Shown: positions 8,296 to 18,543, numbered from the stretch's first letter. The stretch is 64,000 bases of DNA from Caldicellulosiruptor bescii DSM 6725 (GCF_000022325.1 NC_012034.1:1797501-1861500), one strand, 5' to 3'. Notes: generated from the sequence alone by a model not told the origin. Translations and numbers: made by a program.

Positions 8296-8335
8296 TAGCA
8301 AATTTTTGTTCGCAAGCAGAGATGCAAACTCAAAA

Positions 8336-8372
8336 GCAAAAAGGCCAAAGAGGAAAATACCTCTTTGACCTT
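8336..8372 (-). terminator. terminator of the ribosomal superoperon
   Basis: On minus, AAGGTCAAAGAGG and CCTCTTTGGCCTT pair over 13 positions (one G-U) around TATTTT and are followed by TTTTTG. It starts at the rplQ stop codon and closes the S10-spc-alpha gene run. Confidence 0.85.
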
Positions 8373-8712
8373 ACACAAGCTCTATATAAACCATCATAGC
8401 ACCGTCGCCTTTACGTGGACCAACCTTAATTATTCTCGTATAACCACCATTTCTCCCTTGATATCTTGGAGCTATCTTTTGGAATAAGTCATATGCAACA
8501 TCTTCTTCGTATAAATATCCTAACACTCTTCTATATGATGCAAGATCACCTTTTTTAGCAATAGTTATAAGCTTTTCTGCTATTCTTCTTAAATCCTTTG
8601 CCTTTGCTTCTGTTGTCATTATTCTGCCATGTTTGAACAAAGATGTTGCCAAGTTTCTCATAAGTGCCTGTCTGTGGTCTGTATCGCGTTTGAGTTTTCT
8701 TAGTTTGTTCAT
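8371..8712 (-). CDS. rplQ: 50S ribosomal protein L17
   Basis: A 113-residue L17 starting [21 protein letters not shown], with the family ending around [13 protein letters not shown]17 lies near the peptide exit tunnel of the large subunit. Its ATG overlaps the rpoA stop (ATGA), so it is translationally coupled. It is the last gene of the superoperon, and the terminator begins at its stop. Confidence 0.98.
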   Translation of the reverse strand: MNKLRKLKRDTDHRQALMRNLATSLFKHGRIMTTEAKAKDLRRIAEKLITIAKKGDLASYRRVLGYLYEEDVAYDLFQKIAPRYQGRNGGYTRIIKVGPRKGDGAMMVYIELV

Positions 8713-9683
8713 TTCTCTTCTTCCTCCTCCTTCGGCGTGCTATCACTCTTTTTGAGGCTAAGTCCCAAACTGTGAAGTTTTTGGATAACCTCTTCTAAGG
8801 ATTTTTTGCCCAAGTTCCTTACCTTCATCATCTCTTCTTCAGTCTTGTTGACAAGGTCCTCAACTGTGTTTATCCCCGCTCTTTTAAGACAGTTGTATGA
8901 CCTTACTGAAAGCTCAAGCTCTTCTATGGTCATATCTAAAAGTTTATTTCTCTTCGGCGGCTCTTGTTTTACAACTGTCTCAATCTTTGTAGGAATATTA
9001 GAAAGATCAGTAAACAGGTTAAAATGTTCTATTAAAATCTTTGCAGCAACAGTTAGCGCTTCATCTGGACGAATAGTTCCGTTTGTCCATATCTCCATAG
9101 TCAACTTATCATAGTCGGTTACCTGACCAACTCTTGTATTTTCAACCTTATAGTTGACTTTTACAACAGGCGTATAAATAGAATCAACAGGGATAACACC
9201 TATTGGTTGGTTTGGCTGTTTGTTTCTTTCAGCCAGCACATAACCTTTGCCTTGATTTACTGTTATCTCCATAAAAAGTCTTGCATCTTGGTTAAGTGTC
9301 GCAATATGATGGTCTGGATTGCAAATCTCTATATCAGCATCTGCTTTTATATCTTTTGCTTTTACTTCACACTCACCCTGAGCCTCAATGTACATTACCT
9401 TTGGCCCTGGGGATGACATCTTGATAGCCAAGCCTTTTAAATTGAGTATTATCTCTGGTACATCTTCTAAGACCCCTGGAATTGTTGAAAACTCATGTAA
9501 TACCCCATCAATCTTAACTGCTGTGACTGCTGCACCAGGTAGCGACGACAAAAGTGTCCTTCTAAGTGCATTACCAACCGTTATACCATAACCTCTCTCC
9601 AGAGGCTCAATAACATATCGCCCGTATTTATTGTCTGGGCTCAGCTCTTCACACCTTATTGTTGGTTTTTGAAATTCTATCAA
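8709..9683 (-). CDS. rpoA: DNA-directed RNA polymerase subunit alpha
   Basis: A 324-residue alpha subunit. The N-terminal domain (to about 228) carries [20 protein letters not shown] for dimerisation and beta/beta' assembly. The C-terminal domain (about 250-310), with [17 protein letters not shown] and [11 protein letters not shown], contacts DNA and activators. The protein ends in a run of glutamates. The start is a TTG with AAGGAGGG ten bases upstream. It is co-transcribed with rpsD upstream and rplQ downstream, the standard alpha-operon order. Confidence 0.98.
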   Translation of the reverse strand: MIEFQKPTIRCEELSPDNKYGRYVIEPLERGYGITVGNALRRTLLSSLPGAAVTAVKIDGVLHEFSTIPGVLEDVPEIILNLKGLAIKMSSPGPKVMYIEAQGECEVKAKDIKADADIEICNPDHHIATLNQDARLFMEITVNQGKGYVLAERNKQPNQPIGVIPVDSIYTPVVKVNYKVENTRVGQVTDYDKLTMEIWTNGTIRPDEALTVAAKILIEHFNLFTDLSNIPTKIETVVKQEPPKRNKLLDMTIEELELSVRSYNCLKRAGINTVEDLVNKTEEEMMKVRNLGKKSLEEVIQKLHSLGLSLKKSDSTPKEEEEEK

Positions 9684-9740
9684 CTTGATATACCCTCCTT
9701 AAAAATAATACACCATACACGCATCTTGTGAGGGCATTTA

Positions 9741-10367
9741 TTACTTGGAATAAAGCTCTACTATCAGGTGCTCTCTAATTGGCATATCAATATCTTCTCT
9801 TGTTGGAAGAGCTATTACCTTTCCTACAAGGTTCTCAGCGTCCTTTTCAAGCCACTTTGGAGAAGGCTTTTTTGCATACTTTTCTTTTATCTCAACAAAT
9901 CTTGTCTTAGATTTGCTTCTCTCGTCAACCTCTATTACATCTCCAACCTTTACAAGATAAGATGGAATATTCACAGTTCTCCCATTTACCTTAAAATGAG
10001 CATGTGATACTAAAAGTCTTGCCTCGCCACGTGAAGAAGCAAATCCAAGTCTGTAAACAACATTATCAAGTCTTCTTTCAAGTAAAGACAAAAGATTTTC
10101 ACCTGCGATACCTTTCATCTTTTCAGCCATTTCAAAATATCTTCTGAACTGTGTCTCTAAAACACCATAAATTCTTTTTACTTTCTGTTTTTCTCTCAGC
10201 TGCATACCGTATTCAGAAAGTTTCTTTCTCTCCTGACCATGCTGACCTGGTGGGTATGGTCTTCTTGCAAACGCACACTTTTCGGTATAACATCTATCAC
10301 CTTTTAAGAATAATTTCATTCCTTCTCTTCTGCACAGTCTGCAGTCGGGTCCAATGTATTTTGACAA
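9741..10367 (-). CDS. rpsD: 30S ribosomal protein S4
   Basis: A 208-residue S4, a primary 16S rRNA binder. Cys9, Cys12, Cys26 and Cys31 form an intact zinc site in the N-terminal domain, which is the zinc-containing (C+) form. The S4 RNA-binding domain lies at about 98-160 ([21 protein letters not shown]). The start is a TTG with AGGAGG nine bases upstream. In Bacillus rpsD lies elsewhere; here it keeps the alpha-operon position between rpsK and rpoA. Confidence 0.98.
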   Translation of the reverse strand: MSKYIGPDCRLCRREGMKLFLKGDRCYTEKCAFARRPYPPGQHGQERKKLSEYGMQLREKQKVKRIYGVLETQFRRYFEMAEKMKGIAGENLLSLLERRLDNVVYRLGFASSRGEARLLVSHAHFKVNGRTVNIPSYLVKVGDVIEVDERSKSKTRFVEIKEKYAKKPSPKWLEKDAENLVGKVIALPTREDIDMPIREHLIVELYSK

Positions 10368-10390
10368 GACAAAGCACCTCCTCTAAAATT

Positions 10391-10783
10391 TTATACTCTT
10401 CTTCTCTTTGGCGGTCTGCAACCGTTGTGCGGAATTGGAGTAACATCCTTTATAAGTGTTACTTCAAGCCCTGCTGCCTGAAGAGCTCGTATTGCAGCTT
10501 CTCTTCCTGCACCTGGTCCTTTTACATAAACTTCAACAGTTCTCATACCGTGGTCCATTGCCATCTTTGCTGCCTTTTCAGCCGCAAGCTGAGCAGCAAA
10601 CGGTGTGCCCTTTTTAGTTCCTGAAAAGCCACATGTTCCTGCACTTGCCCATGCAATTGCATTGCCCGATGGATCAGTAATTGTAACAATTGTATTATTG
10701 AATGTTGAATGAATGTGTGCAATACCTTTTTCAACATTCTTTCTCTCTGAACGTCTGACAGTTCTTCTCGCTGGTCTTGCCAT
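10391..10783 (-). CDS. rpsK: 30S ribosomal protein S11
   Basis: A 130-residue S11 of the small-subunit platform, with [18 protein letters not shown] and the C-terminal [18 protein letters not shown] signature. The ATG at 10783 has a GGAGG-type site in the 19-base gap after rpsM. An overlapping frame of 126 codons across rpsK/rpsM is a shadow. Confidence 0.98.
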   Translation of the reverse strand: MARPARRTVRRSERKNVEKGIAHIHSTFNNTIVTITDPSGNAIAWASAGTCGFSGTKKGTPFAAQLAAEKAAKMAMDHGMRTVEVYVKGPGAGREAAIRALQAAGLEVTLIKDVTPIPHNGCRPPKRRRV

Positions 10784-10802
10784 ATCAACTTACTCCTCCT
10801 TC

Positions 10803-11177
10803 TTATGATTTCTTTCTCATGACACCAACAGTTTTTCTTGGACCTTTTCTTGTTCTTGCATTTGTTCTTGTCCTCTGACCACGAACAGGAAGACCTCTTA
10901 AGTGTCTCAAACCTCTGTAACATCTTATATCAATTAATCTCTTTATGTTTCTTGCAATTTCAGCCCTCAGTTCACCTTCAACCTTGAAATTTTTGTCTAT
11001 ATAGTCTCTGATTTTAGCTACCTCATCGTCAGTGAGGTCTTTTACTCTTTTGTTTGGATCAACACCAGTATCCCTTAAAATCTGTTTTGACCTTGAAAGA
11101 CCAATCCCGAATATATATGTCAGAGCTATCTCCACTCTCTTTTCTCTTGGTAAATCTACACCTGCAATTCGTGCCAT
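10803..11177 (-). CDS. rpsM: 30S ribosomal protein S13
   Basis: A 124-residue S13 of the small-subunit head. It has [22 protein letters not shown], the helix-two-turn-helix [14 protein letters not shown], and the C-terminal [20 protein letters not shown] motif that reaches the P-site tRNA. It follows rpmJ closely in the usual infA-rpmJ-rpsM-rpsK order. Confidence 0.98.
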   Translation of the reverse strand: MARIAGVDLPREKRVEIALTYIFGIGLSRSKQILRDTGVDPNKRVKDLTDDEVAKIRDYIDKNFKVEGELRAEIARNIKRLIDIRCYRGLRHLRGLPVRGQRTRTNARTRKGPRKTVGVMRKKS

Positions 11178-11200
11178 TCTAAAAATTCACCTCCAATAAA

Positions 11201-11314
11201 TTAACCTTGTCTTTGTTTGTGCTTTGGATTTTCGCAGATTATTCTTATCTTACCTTTTCTTCTGATAACCTTGCACTTTTCACATATTGGTTTCACAGAT
11301 GGTCTGACCTTCAT
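11201..11314 (-). CDS. rpmJ: 50S ribosomal protein L36
   Basis: A 37-residue protein, [19 protein letters not shown] at its N-terminus and NPKHKQRQG at its end. Cys11, Cys14, Cys27 and His32 make the zinc-ribbon form of L36. The ATG at 11314 follows an AGGAGG-type site. It lies between infA and rpsM as in most bacteria. Confidence 0.97.
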
Positions 11315-11346
11315 TTCTATTCTATTCCTCCTTTTTCAAAGAGAAT

Positions 11347-11565
11347 TTATTTTGACCTCCACACAATTCTACCTCGTGTCAAATCATACGGTGATAGTTG
11401 AACAACTACCCTATCACCCGGAAGTATTCTTATAAAGTTCATTCTAAGTTTTCCTGACACATGGGCCAGGACTTTGTGCCCATTGTCAAGCTGGACCTGA
11501 AACATTGCGTTTGGCAGTGCCTCAACCACAGTCCCTTCTAATTCAATTACATCCTCCTTGGACAA
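11347..11565 (-). CDS. infA: translation initiation factor IF-1
   Basis: A 72-residue S1/OB-fold protein with the IF-1 core: [37 protein letters not shown] and [11 protein letters not shown]-1 occupies the A site during initiation. The start is a TTG with GGGGG ten bases upstream; no ATG is available nearby. It sits between the KOW-domain protein and rpmJ. Confidence 0.97.
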   Translation of the reverse strand: MSKEDVIELEGTVVEALPNAMFQVQLDNGHKVLAHVSGKLRMNFIRILPGDRVVVQLSPYDLTRGRIVWRSK

Positions 11566-11579
11566 GGCTTATCAACCCC

Positions 11580-11849
11580 CTACTCTTTTCTATTTTCAAA
11601 TTCCTCTATCACTTTTGCAACCTCTGCATCAGTAAGTTTTTTCTTGAGTATCTTTTCTTTTATCTCTTCTGAGACAAACTTTGTGGGTGCTATGTGTTTT
11701 ATCTTTTTCTTCTTGGGCTTTTTGATCTTCCGCAGTTTCCCGTCAACAAGGTAAACATACCCGTCGTCGGTTATATCAAAAATTACAAAGAATCTATTTT
11801 TATCTCTTCCCATTTTGGACAGAACAATCTGCCCTATTTGAAGATCCAT
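11580..11849 (-). CDS. KOW-domain RNA-binding protein (L14e/COG2163-like)
   Basis: An 89-residue basic protein. The N-terminal half, LQIGQIVLSKMGRDKNRFFVI, is a KOW-type beta strand pair like that in archaeal/eukaryal L14e. The middle is very lysine-rich (KIKKPKKKKIKH) and a short acidic helix ends it. Such proteins occur between map and infA in many clostridia and are believed to bind RNA or the ribosome; the exact function is unknown. The ATG at 11849 has GAGGTG nine bases upstream; the upstream in-frame GTG is part of that site. It is co-transcribed with map and infA. Confidence 0.8.
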   Translation of the reverse strand: MDLQIGQIVLSKMGRDKNRFFVIFDITDDGYVYLVDGKLRKIKKPKKKKIKHIAPTKFVSEEIKEKILKKKLTDAEVAKVIEEFENRKE

Positions 11850-11862
11850 TTTTATTAACACC

Positions 11863-12606
11863 TCATAATGTAATTATCTCTGGCAAGCCCTCAGTTACGA
11901 TTATGGTATTTTCATAATGAGCAGAGAGCTTACCATCGAGCGTCTTTACAGTCCAACCGTCCTTGTCAGTATACACCTTGTAACTTCCCTCATTTACCAT
12001 AGGTTCAACCGCCAAGGTCATGTTCTTGATAAGCCTTATCCCAACTCCAGCCTTGCCAAAGTTAGGGACCTGAGGTGACTCATGAAATTTTCTACCTATT
12101 CCATGCCCCACCAAATCCCTCACAACACTGAAGCCACGGCTTTCAACATATCTTTGTATACTATTTGAAATATCTCCTACTCTCTTGCCAGCAACCGCGT
12201 TTTTAATACCTTCAAAAAAGCTTTCTTCTGTAACCTTTATCAAAAACCTTGCTGTGTTAGAAATTTTTCCAACAGCAAAGGTCCTTGCAGCATCAGCATG
12301 AAGTCCGTCAACACAAACTCCTACGTCTATACTGATAATATCTCCATCTTCCAGCCTTCTCATACCTGGAATTCCATGAACTACCTCGTCGTTGACTGAG
12401 GTACATATGGAGGCAGGATACCCATACAGTCCCTTAAATGATGGTATCCCGCCATTTTTAATTATATACTCTTCAGCAAATTCATCAAGTTCTTTTGTAG
12501 TAATACCTGGTTGTATTAATTTTTCTAATTCTTTTAAAACCATAGCAACAATTCTGCCAGCTGCTCTCATTGAGTCAAGCTCAGCTTCTGATTTTATTGT
12601 AATCAT
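11863..12606 (-). CDS. map: type I methionine aminopeptidase
   Basis: A 247-residue MetAP that removes the initiator methionine. The five metal ligands are recognisable: DGDIISIDVGV and DAARTFAVG (two Asp), GHGIGRKFHESP (His), then AVEPMV and the Glu in HYENTIIVTEG. NDEVVHGIPG is also typical. There is no N-terminal SEC-C zinc extension. The gene lies in adk-map-infA order, 16 bases after adk. Confidence 0.97.
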   Translation of the reverse strand: MITIKSEAELDSMRAAGRIVAMVLKELEKLIQPGITTKELDEFAEEYIIKNGGIPSFKGLYGYPASICTSVNDEVVHGIPGMRRLEDGDIISIDVGVCVDGLHADAARTFAVGKISNTARFLIKVTEESFFEGIKNAVAGKRVGDISNSIQRYVESRGFSVVRDLVGHGIGRKFHESPQVPNFGKAGVGIRLIKNMTLAVEPMVNEGSYKVYTDKDGWTVKTLDGKLSAHYENTIIVTEGLPEIITL

Positions 12607-12622
12607 TTCCGGTCTTTGCTCC

Positions 12623-13270
12623 TTATTCTATGCCAAGCGCTTTTAAAACCTCTTTTGTTGTATCGGCTATTTCTTCCTGCCCGTAAGCCACAACAAGTAA
12701 GCCCTTTGCTTTATAATAATCAATCAGTGGCTGTGTCTGTGCATGATAAACTTCCAGTCTCTTTTTGACAGTTTCTTCTTTATCATCTTCTCTTTGATAA
12801 AGCTCTCCACCACATACATCACAAACACCTTCTTTTTGTGGTGGCCTGTAAATGACATGAAAGCTTGCACCACAGTTTTTACAAATTCTTCGCCCAGACA
12901 TTCTCTCTAAAATCTTTTCGTCTGGAACTTCAATGTTCAAAACCTTGTCAATCTTCTGTCCAAGCTCCTCTAATACCTTATCAAGGGCCTCTGCCTGGGC
13001 AATAGTGCGTGGAAAACCATCAAGCAAAAATCCATTTTTGCAGTCTTCTTTTGAAAGTCTGTCCTTAACAATCTCAATCACTATCTCGTCTGGAACCAAA
13101 AGGCCTTTGTCCATATATTCTTTTGCTTTTTTCCCAAGCTCTGTTTCATTCTTTACATTTTCTCTTAAAATGTCACCTGTTGAGATATGAGGTATTGAGA
13201 ATCTCTTGCTCAAATATTCTGCCTGAGTACCCTTTCCAGCACCCGGTGCACCTAAAAGTATAAGTCTCAT
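12623..13270 (-). CDS. adk: adenylate kinase
   Basis: A 215-residue long-form adenylate kinase (ATP + AMP to 2 ADP). The P-loop [10 protein letters not shown] is at residues 8-17, the AMP site has STGDILRE, and DGFPRT is at 84-89. The LID carries a structural zinc site with Cys130, Cys133, Cys150 and Cys153, as in Gram-positive and thermophile enzymes. It lies between secY and map. Confidence 0.98.
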   Translation of the reverse strand: MRLILLGAPGAGKGTQAEYLSKRFSIPHISTGDILRENVKNETELGKKAKEYMDKGLLVPDEIVIEIVKDRLSKEDCKNGFLLDGFPRTIAQAEALDKVLEELGQKIDKVLNIEVPDEKILERMSGRRICKNCGASFHVIYRPPQKEGVCDVCGGELYQREDDKEETVKKRLEVYHAQTQPLIDYYKAKGLLVVAYGQEEIADTTKEVLKALGIE

Positions 13271-13308
13271 GTTTACTATACCTCCACACTAACAATAATC
13301 TACTCTTT

Positions 13309-14616
13309 TTAGCTCAAGAAACCTTTGTAGTGACGCATTAGCATTTGAGCTTCCATCTGCCTTATTGTCTCAAGCGCAACACCCACAACAATCAGCAAGC
13401 TTGTTCCACCAAAATAGATGTTAAGCTGGTGTTTGAACATGATTCCAACCAAGGTTGGCAAAATGGCAATGAATGCTAAAAACAGCGCACCAGCAAACGT
13501 AACTTTTGAAAGCACTCTTGTTATAAAATCTACAGTTGGTTTGCCAGGTCTGATACCTGGGATGAACCCTCCGTTGTTTTTCAAATTGTTAGCAATCTCA
13601 ACAGGATTGAATACAATTGCTGTGTAAAAATAAGTAAACCCTATTATGAACAGTGCATAGAAGAATGTATACCAGAACGAACCTGATGAAAAATATGCTT
13701 TTACAAATTTATAAAACCCTGAATTTGGGAAAAATTGAGCAATTGTTGTTGGAAGCATCACAAGCGAAATTGCAAAGATTATAGGAATAACACCAGCAAT
13801 ATTGACCTTTATAGGAATATGTGTACTCTGCCCACCGTAAACTCTTCGTCCAACTACTCTCTTTGCATATTGTACAGGTATTCTTCTTTCACCTTCCTGA
13901 ATAACAATGATGAACACAATAATTGCAAGTGCCATTACTATAAACAGAATTACGCCAATAATACTTGTGAGCGAAAACTCATTTAGCTTTGCAACATAGT
14001 TCCAAAGAGATACTGCTCCGTTTGGAATTCTTGAAATAATACCTGCAAATATCAAAAGCGAAATACCATTTCCTATACCATTTTCTGTTATCTGTTCACC
14101 AATCCACATCAAAAATACAGTTCCAGCAGTAAGAGCAATAGTTATGGTGATAAAACCTAAAAATCCCTGACCTTGAGCTGTAATAACAGGAACACCGCCA
14201 GTAAGCCCACTTGCATTTTTAAGCCCAAAATAGATACCAACCGCCTGAATAAACGCCAAGATAGCAGTTCCATATCGTGTCCACTCAGCAAGTTTTTTTC
14301 TACCTTCTTCACCCTGTTTTGCAAGCTCTTCAAGTGCAGGTATAGCAATTGTCAAAAGCTGCATAATGATGGAAGAGTTAATGTATGGAGTTACGCTCAT
14401 TGCAAATATACTCATATTTTTAAATGTTCCACCTGCAACAACATCAAAAAAGCCAAGCATTGTAAGGTCGTTTATAACCTTTGCCAAAGCATCCCTATCA
14501 ATATAGGGGACTGGGATGAACGCCCCCAGTCTGAACACTAAAATCATAAAAAGTGTAAACAGAATCTTTCTTCGAAGGTCGGGCAGCCTCCACGCGTTCT
14601 TTATAGTTTCAAACAC
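13309..14616 (-). CDS. secY: preprotein translocase subunit SecY
   Basis: A 435-residue channel subunit of the SecYEG translocon with ten predicted membrane segments. FRLGAFIPVPYID in the first segment region, SVTPYINSSIIMQLL (segment 2, plug side), GIGNGISLLIFAGII and NGGFIPGIRPGKPT are SecY signatures. The start is a GTG with GAGGTGAT upstream. It lies directly after rplO, one base apart, in the spc-operon position. Confidence 0.98.
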   Translation of the reverse strand: MFETIKNAWRLPDLRRKILFTLFMILVFRLGAFIPVPYIDRDALAKVINDLTMLGFFDVVAGGTFKNMSIFAMSVTPYINSSIIMQLLTIAIPALEELAKQGEEGRKKLAEWTRYGTAILAFIQAVGIYFGLKNASGLTGGVPVITAQGQGFLGFITITIALTAGTVFLMWIGEQITENGIGNGISLLIFAGIISRIPNGAVSLWNYVAKLNEFSLTSIIGVILFIVMALAIIVFIIVIQEGERRIPVQYAKRVVGRRVYGGQSTHIPIKVNIAGVIPIIFAISLVMLPTTIAQFFPNSGFYKFVKAYFSSGSFWYTFFYALFIIGFTYFYTAIVFNPVEIANNLKNNGGFIPGIRPGKPTVDFITRVLSKVTFAGALFLAFIAILPTLVGIMFKHQLNIYFGGTSLLIVVGVALETIRQMEAQMLMRHYKGFLS

Positions 14617-14617
14617 T

Positions 14618-15061
14618 TTAAATCACCTCTACCTTTCCTCCGGAAGCTTCTATCTTCTTCCTTGCACCTTCTGAAACTTTCTGCACTCTCACTATCAACC
14701 TCTTTGTCAGCTCTCCTCTTCCCAGAATCTTCACGCCGTCTTTCTCTATCTTGCTTATAACCCTTTCCTTCAGAAGAAGCTCAGGTGTGATTACAGTGTC
14801 ATTGTCAAACCTCTCAAGCTTTTCTACATTAACTTCAGTATACACCTTTTTATTGATATTTTTAAAGCCCCTCTTAGGAATTCTTCTGGTAAGTGGCATC
14901 TGCCCGCCTTCAAAACCAGGTCGAACGCCACCGCCAGAACGTGCCCACTGGCCTTTGTGACCTCTTGTCGAGGTCTTGCCGTGACCAGAGCTCTCTCCAC
15001 GGCCTACTCTTTTTCTGTTTTTCTTAGAACCTGGCGCGGGTTTTAGTTCATAAAGTTTCAT
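14618..15061 (-). CDS. rplO: 50S ribosomal protein L15
   Basis: A 147-residue L15. The basic N-terminal tail with [26 protein letters not shown] threads into the large subunit, and the C-terminal globular part ends at GGKVEVI. It normally follows rpmD (L30), but here it directly follows rpsE with a gap of only 20 bases. Confidence 0.98.
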   Translation of the reverse strand: MKLYELKPAPGSKKNRKRVGRGESSGHGKTSTRGHKGQWARSGGGVRPGFEGGQMPLTRRIPKRGFKNINKKVYTEVNVEKLERFDNDTVITPELLLKERVISKIEKDGVKILGRGELTKRLIVRVQKVSEGARKKIEASGGKVEVI

Positions 15062-15081
15062 AGCAAAAAGTTCCCTCCTTT

Positions 15082-15588
15082 TTACTTGAGTATCTCTTCT
15101 AATGTCTTTCCTCTAATTCTTGCAACCTCTTCCGGACGTCTGAGCTGTTTTAAAGCCTCAATTGTTGCATGAACAACGTTCGCAGGGTTGTTAGAACCAA
15201 GGCTCTTTGTTCTTATATCTTTTATTCCAGCAAGCTCACATACAGCTCTCACAGCACCACCTGCAATAACACCAGTACCCTCTGGAGCAGGCTTAATCAG
15301 AACCTTTGACGCTCCAAAATCACCTATTGCTTCGTGCGGAATTGTAGTTCCAACTATTGGCACCTCAATCAGATGCTTCTTTGCATCCTCAATAGCTTTT
15401 CTGATAGCATCTGGAATTTCCGCAGCTTTTCCATGTCCTGCACCAACATGACCATTTTCATCACCAACAACTACAATAGCAGAAAACTTCAATCTCTTTC
15501 CACCCTTTACAACCTTTGCAACTCTGTTGATGTTTACAACTCTTTCTTTTAAATCTAATCCCTTTGGATCAATTCTCTTTTGCGCCAA
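15082..15588 (-). CDS. rpsE: 30S ribosomal protein S5
   Basis: A 168-residue S5 involved in decoding accuracy. It has the dsRBD-like N-terminal part ([20 protein letters not shown]) and the C-terminal [19 protein letters not shown] signature. The start is a TTG with GGAGGGA nine bases upstream. It is followed by rplO without the usual rpmD. Confidence 0.98.
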   Translation of the reverse strand: MAQKRIDPKGLDLKERVVNINRVAKVVKGGKRLKFSAIVVVGDENGHVGAGHGKAAEIPDAIRKAIEDAKKHLIEVPIVGTTIPHEAIGDFGASKVLIKPAPEGTGVIAGGAVRAVCELAGIKDIRTKSLGSNNPANVVHATIEALKQLRRPEEVARIRGKTLEEILK

Positions 15589-15608
15589 GCTATATCCCTC
15601 CTTTAAAA

Positions 15609-15977
15609 TTAGAACTCAAGACCGCCTTGCCTTGCCGCTTCAGCAAGCGCTTTTACTCTTCCATGATATGGATAACCACCTCTATCAAACACAACCTTTG
15701 TAATTCCCTTTTCTTTTGCCCTTTCAGCTATTACTTTACCTACATACTCAGCTGCCTCGATAGATTTTGTTGAAGATAGTCTTGACTTGATTTCAGGCTC
15801 AAGCGATGATGCAGCAACAAGTGTGTGACCTTTTTCATCGTCAATTATCTGAGCATAAATATATTTCAAGCTCTTGTAAACACAAAGACGAGGCCTTTCA
15901 CTTGTACCAAAAACCTTTTTTCTAATTCTTTTGTGTCTTATAAGCCTCTTTTCATTTCTATTCACCTTTTTATACAA
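15609..15977 (-). CDS. rplR: 50S ribosomal protein L18
   Basis: A protein of about 122 residues that binds 5S r[29 protein letters not shown] and the C-terminal [26 protein letters not shown] are family signatures. No ATG is available; two TTG codons are possible (15983 and 15977). I prefer 15977 because GGGAG then stands nine bases away. Confidence 0.95.
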   Translation of the reverse strand: MYKKVNRNEKRLIRHKRIRKKVFGTSERPRLCVYKSLKYIYAQIIDDEKGHTLVAASSLEPEIKSRLSSTKSIEAAEYVGKVIAERAKEKGITKVVFDRGGYPYHGRVKALAEAARQGGLEF

Positions 15978-15993
15978 GCCCAATCACTCCCCT

Positions 15994-16542
15994 CTATTTC
16001 TTACCGCCTTTGCCGGCTTTTCCTTCTTTGAGTCTCAAAACTTCATCAGCATATTTAATGCCTTTCCCAAGATATGGATCAGGTTCTCTTACTTTTCTTA
16101 TATTTGCAGCAAAGTTGCCAACCTGTTGCTTGTCAATTCCTTTGACTACTATCCTGTTCTGGTCAGGAACTTCAATAGTAATGCCAGCAGGCTCTTCAAT
16201 CTCAACAGGGTGTGAATATCCAACATTGAGTACAAGTTTCTTGCCCTGTTTTTGAGCTCTGTAACCTATTCCGACAACTTCTAATACTTTTTCATAACCT
16301 TTTGTTACTCCTTCTACCATGTTTGCAATAAGTGTGCGAGTAAGACCATGCAGAGCTTTGTGGAACCTCTCATCAGAAGGTCTTTGAACAATTATCTGAT
16401 TGTTTTCTATCTTAACAATCATTTCAGGATGTATTTCTCTTGTAAGTGTTCCTTTTGGTCCTTTTACTGTGATGACATTTCCATCTATCTTGACATCAAC
16501 ACCGCTGGGTATATCAATAGGTTTTCTACCTATTCTTGACAT
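15994..16542 (-). CDS. rplF: 50S ribosomal protein L6
   Basis: A 182-residue L6 with two similar domains. It begins [15 protein letters not shown], and the C-terminal [24 protein letters not shown] signature is near residues 148-165. Two adjacent ATG codons exist; the second (16542) has better spacing to GGAGG. It lies near the factor-binding centre in the ribosome. Confidence 0.97.
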   Translation of the reverse strand: MSRIGRKPIDIPSGVDVKIDGNVITVKGPKGTLTREIHPEMIVKIENNQIIVQRPSDERFHKALHGLTRTLIANMVEGVTKGYEKVLEVVGIGYRAQKQGKKLVLNVGYSHPVEIEEPAGITIEVPDQNRIVVKGIDKQQVGNFAANIRKVREPDPYLGKGIKYADEVLRLKEGKAGKGGKK

Positions 16543-16572
16543 CATTTCACCTCCAACAAAAATAAAGTGTTA

Positions 16573-16971
16573 TTACCACACATAGCAGAGAACCTCTCCG
16601 CCAACTCCTTCTTTTCTTGCCTTTTTATCTGTCATTATTCCTTTTGATGTAGAAATGATTGCAATACCAAGTCCACCTAACACTCTTGGAAGCTCATCTT
16701 TGCCAGCATATACTCTTCTTCCAGGCTTTGATATTCTCTTCAGCCCTGTTATTGCTCTTTCTTTATTAGGACCATATTTTAACCTAATTCTTATAATACC
16801 ATTTTTGCCATCATCAATTATCTCATAATCTTTTATAAACCCTTCTTCTAACAGAATTTGGGCAATTGCTTTTTTCATTTTGGATGCTGGAATGTCTACT
16901 ATTTCATGGCGAGCATTGTTTGCATTTCTTATACGTGTAAGCATATCTGCAATCGGGTCTATTACGTACAT
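16573..16971 (-). CDS. rpsH: 30S ribosomal protein S8
   Basis: A 132-residue S8 with [13 protein letters not shown] at the start and the C-terminal [31 protein letters not shown] signature region. S8 is a 16S rRNA central-domain binder and in other bacteria a translational repressor of the spc operon; no such repressor site was identified here. Confidence 0.98.
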   Translation of the reverse strand: MYVIDPIADMLTRIRNANNARHEIVDIPASKMKKAIAQILLEEGFIKDYEIIDDGKNGIIRIRLKYGPNKERAITGLKRISKPGRRVYAGKDELPRVLGGLGIAIISTSKGIMTDKKARKEGVGGEVLCYVW

Positions 16972-16998
16972 CTTATTACCTCCTTCCGAATTAAAAAA

Positions 16999-17184
16999 TT
17001 ACCAGCTCGCTTTCTTAACACCCGGTATCTCTCCATTATGAGCAAGCTTTCTAAAGCACAGTCTGCAAACCCCAAACTTTCTTAAATACGCTCTTGGTCT
17101 TCCGCATATCTTACACCTATTGTAATACCTTGTGGAGAACTTTTGAGGTCTTTGCTGTTTTATAATAAGAGCTTTCCTTGCCAT
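16999..17184 (-). CDS. rpsZ: 30S ribosomal protein S14 type Z
   Basis: A 61-residue short S14. Cys24, Cys27, Cys40 and Cys43 form the zinc site of the Z type, in place of the longer zinc-free 89-residue form. It ends [11 protein letters not shown]. It lies between rplE and rpsH as expected. Confidence 0.98.
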   Translation of the reverse strand: MARKALIIKQQRPQKFSTRYYNRCKICGRPRAYLRKFGVCRLCFRKLAHNGEIPGVKKASW

Positions 17185-17207
17185 TAATATACCTCCTCTT
17201 TCATTTC

Positions 17208-17750
17208 TTAACTTGCAAATGGCATTCCTAAAAGTCTCAAAAGCTCTTTAGCTTCTTCGTCAGTCTTTGCTGAGGTTACAATAGTAACTTCAAGTCCTCT
17301 TATCTTATCTACCTTGTCATAATCAATCTCAGGAAAAACAAGCTGTTCTTTAAATCCTATTGAATAATTTCCTCGACCATCGAAAGATTTATCTGACACA
17401 CCTCTAAAGTCCCTCACTCTTGGGAGAGCAAGATTTATCATCTTATCTAAAAATTCATACATTCTATCGCCTCTTAACGTTACCATGCAACCTATTGGCA
17501 TTCCTTTTCTGAGCTTAAAGTTTGCTATAGACTTTTTAGCACGTGTGACCACTGGTTTTTGCCCAGTAATTGCCATCAAATCATTTACCGCAGCTTCCAT
17601 TGCCTTAGGATTGTCTTTCCCTTCTCCAAGTCCAATATTTACAACAATCTTTGCAAGTCTTGGAACTTGCATAACATTTTTGTATCCGAACTTTTGCATC
17701 ATAGCAGGAACAACTTCTTGAAAATACTTTTCTTTGAGTCTTGGTGCCAT
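17208..17750 (-). CDS. rplE: 50S ribosomal protein L5
   Basis: A 180-residue L5 that binds 5S rRNA and contacts the small-subunit head. The signature [16 protein letters not shown] is near residues 40-55 and [16 protein letters not shown] follows. I start at the ATG at 17750 with GGGAGG nine bases upstream; an in-frame GTG seven codons earlier lies before this site. Confidence 0.97.
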   Translation of the reverse strand: MAPRLKEKYFQEVVPAMMQKFGYKNVMQVPRLAKIVVNIGLGEGKDNPKAMEAAVNDLMAITGQKPVVTRAKKSIANFKLRKGMPIGCMVTLRGDRMYEFLDKMINLALPRVRDFRGVSDKSFDGRGNYSIGFKEQLVFPEIDYDKVDKIRGLEVTIVTSAKTDEEAKELLRLLGMPFAS

Positions 17751-17779
17751 AAACAATTTACCTCCCTTCACTTTGCCAA

Positions 17780-18112
17780 TTAGTCAATTATCTCACCGCA
17801 TTTTTTACATGCTCTGACTTTTCTTTCCTCTTCACCTTCTTGGATAAACCTGTGACCAATCCTTGTTGGTTTGCCACACTTTGGACATACAAGCATTACC
17901 TTGCACGCCCAAATAGGCGCTTCTTGAGTTATTATACCACCCTGTGGCATTTTTGGATTTGGCCTTACATGCTTTTTAACTATGTTAACACCTTCAACTA
18001 CAACTTTTTTATCTTTTGGCAATACTGTAAGTACCTTTCCTTGTTTGCCTTTATATTTGCCTGAGATAACTACAACAGTATCCCCTTTTTTTACATGAAC
18101 CTTGTTTGGCAT
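17780..18112 (-). CDS. rplX: 50S ribosomal protein L24
   Basis: A 110-residue L24 with an N-terminal KOW motif ([21 protein letters not shown]) and [19 protein letters not shown]. The C-terminal part has two CxxC pairs (CPKCG and CKKCG) that could bind zinc. L24 nucleates 50S assembly. Confidence 0.97.
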
Positions 18113-18134
18113 AACCTTCCCTCCTCAAAATAGC

Positions 18135-18503
18135 TTATAGAACTTCCGGTGCAAGAGATACTATCTTCATAAAATCCTTGTCACGAAGCTCTCTCGCAAC
18201 AGGTCCAAAAATACGTGTTCCTCTTGGAGTTCCATCTTCTCTTATTAACACTGCAGCATTATCATCAAATCTTATATATGTCCCATCCTCTCTTCTTACA
18301 CCTTTGCGTGTCCTTACAATAACTGCTTTTACAACGTCACCTTTCTTTACAACGCCACCTGGTGTTGCATCTTTGACAGAACAAACTATTACATCTCCTA
18401 TATTTGCAAACTTTCTATTAGAACCACCTAAAACTCTTATACACATTACTTCCTTCGCACCTGTGTTGTCAGCAACCTTCAGCCTTGACTGTGGTTGGAT
18501 CAT
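18135..18503 (-). CDS. rplN: 50S ribosomal protein L14
   Basis: A 122-residue L14 with [18 protein letters not shown] at the start, [10 protein letters not shown] and a C-terminal [24 protein letters not shown]14 contacts the small subunit and is the docking site of the silencing factor RsfS. Confidence 0.98.
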   Translation of the reverse strand: MIQPQSRLKVADNTGAKEVMCIRVLGGSNRKFANIGDVIVCSVKDATPGGVVKKGDVVKAVIVRTRKGVRREDGTYIRFDDNAAVLIREDGTPRGTRIFGPVARELRDKDFMKIVSLAPEVL

Positions 18504-18543
18504 TTTTCATTTCCCCTCCTTTAAAAAGCTAAGCTGTATTTAA

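Noticed and set aside
7969..8298. Plus-strand ORF of 109 codons and minus-strand ORF of 63 codons over the tRNA genes
   Set aside because: Both are read across the two tRNAs and their flanks. The peptides (for example GIRTPVSAVRGRCPGPLDDR) are the well-known artefacts of translated tRNA genes.
8555..8746. 63-codon minus-strand ORF over rplQ/rpoA junction
   Set aside because: Off-frame shadow of rplQ with a Lys/Arg-rich composition caused by the real coding frame.
10543..10923. 126-codon minus-strand ORF overlapping rpsK and rpsM
   Set aside because: It lies in another frame of two certain ribosomal genes, has no ribosome binding site and resembles no protein.
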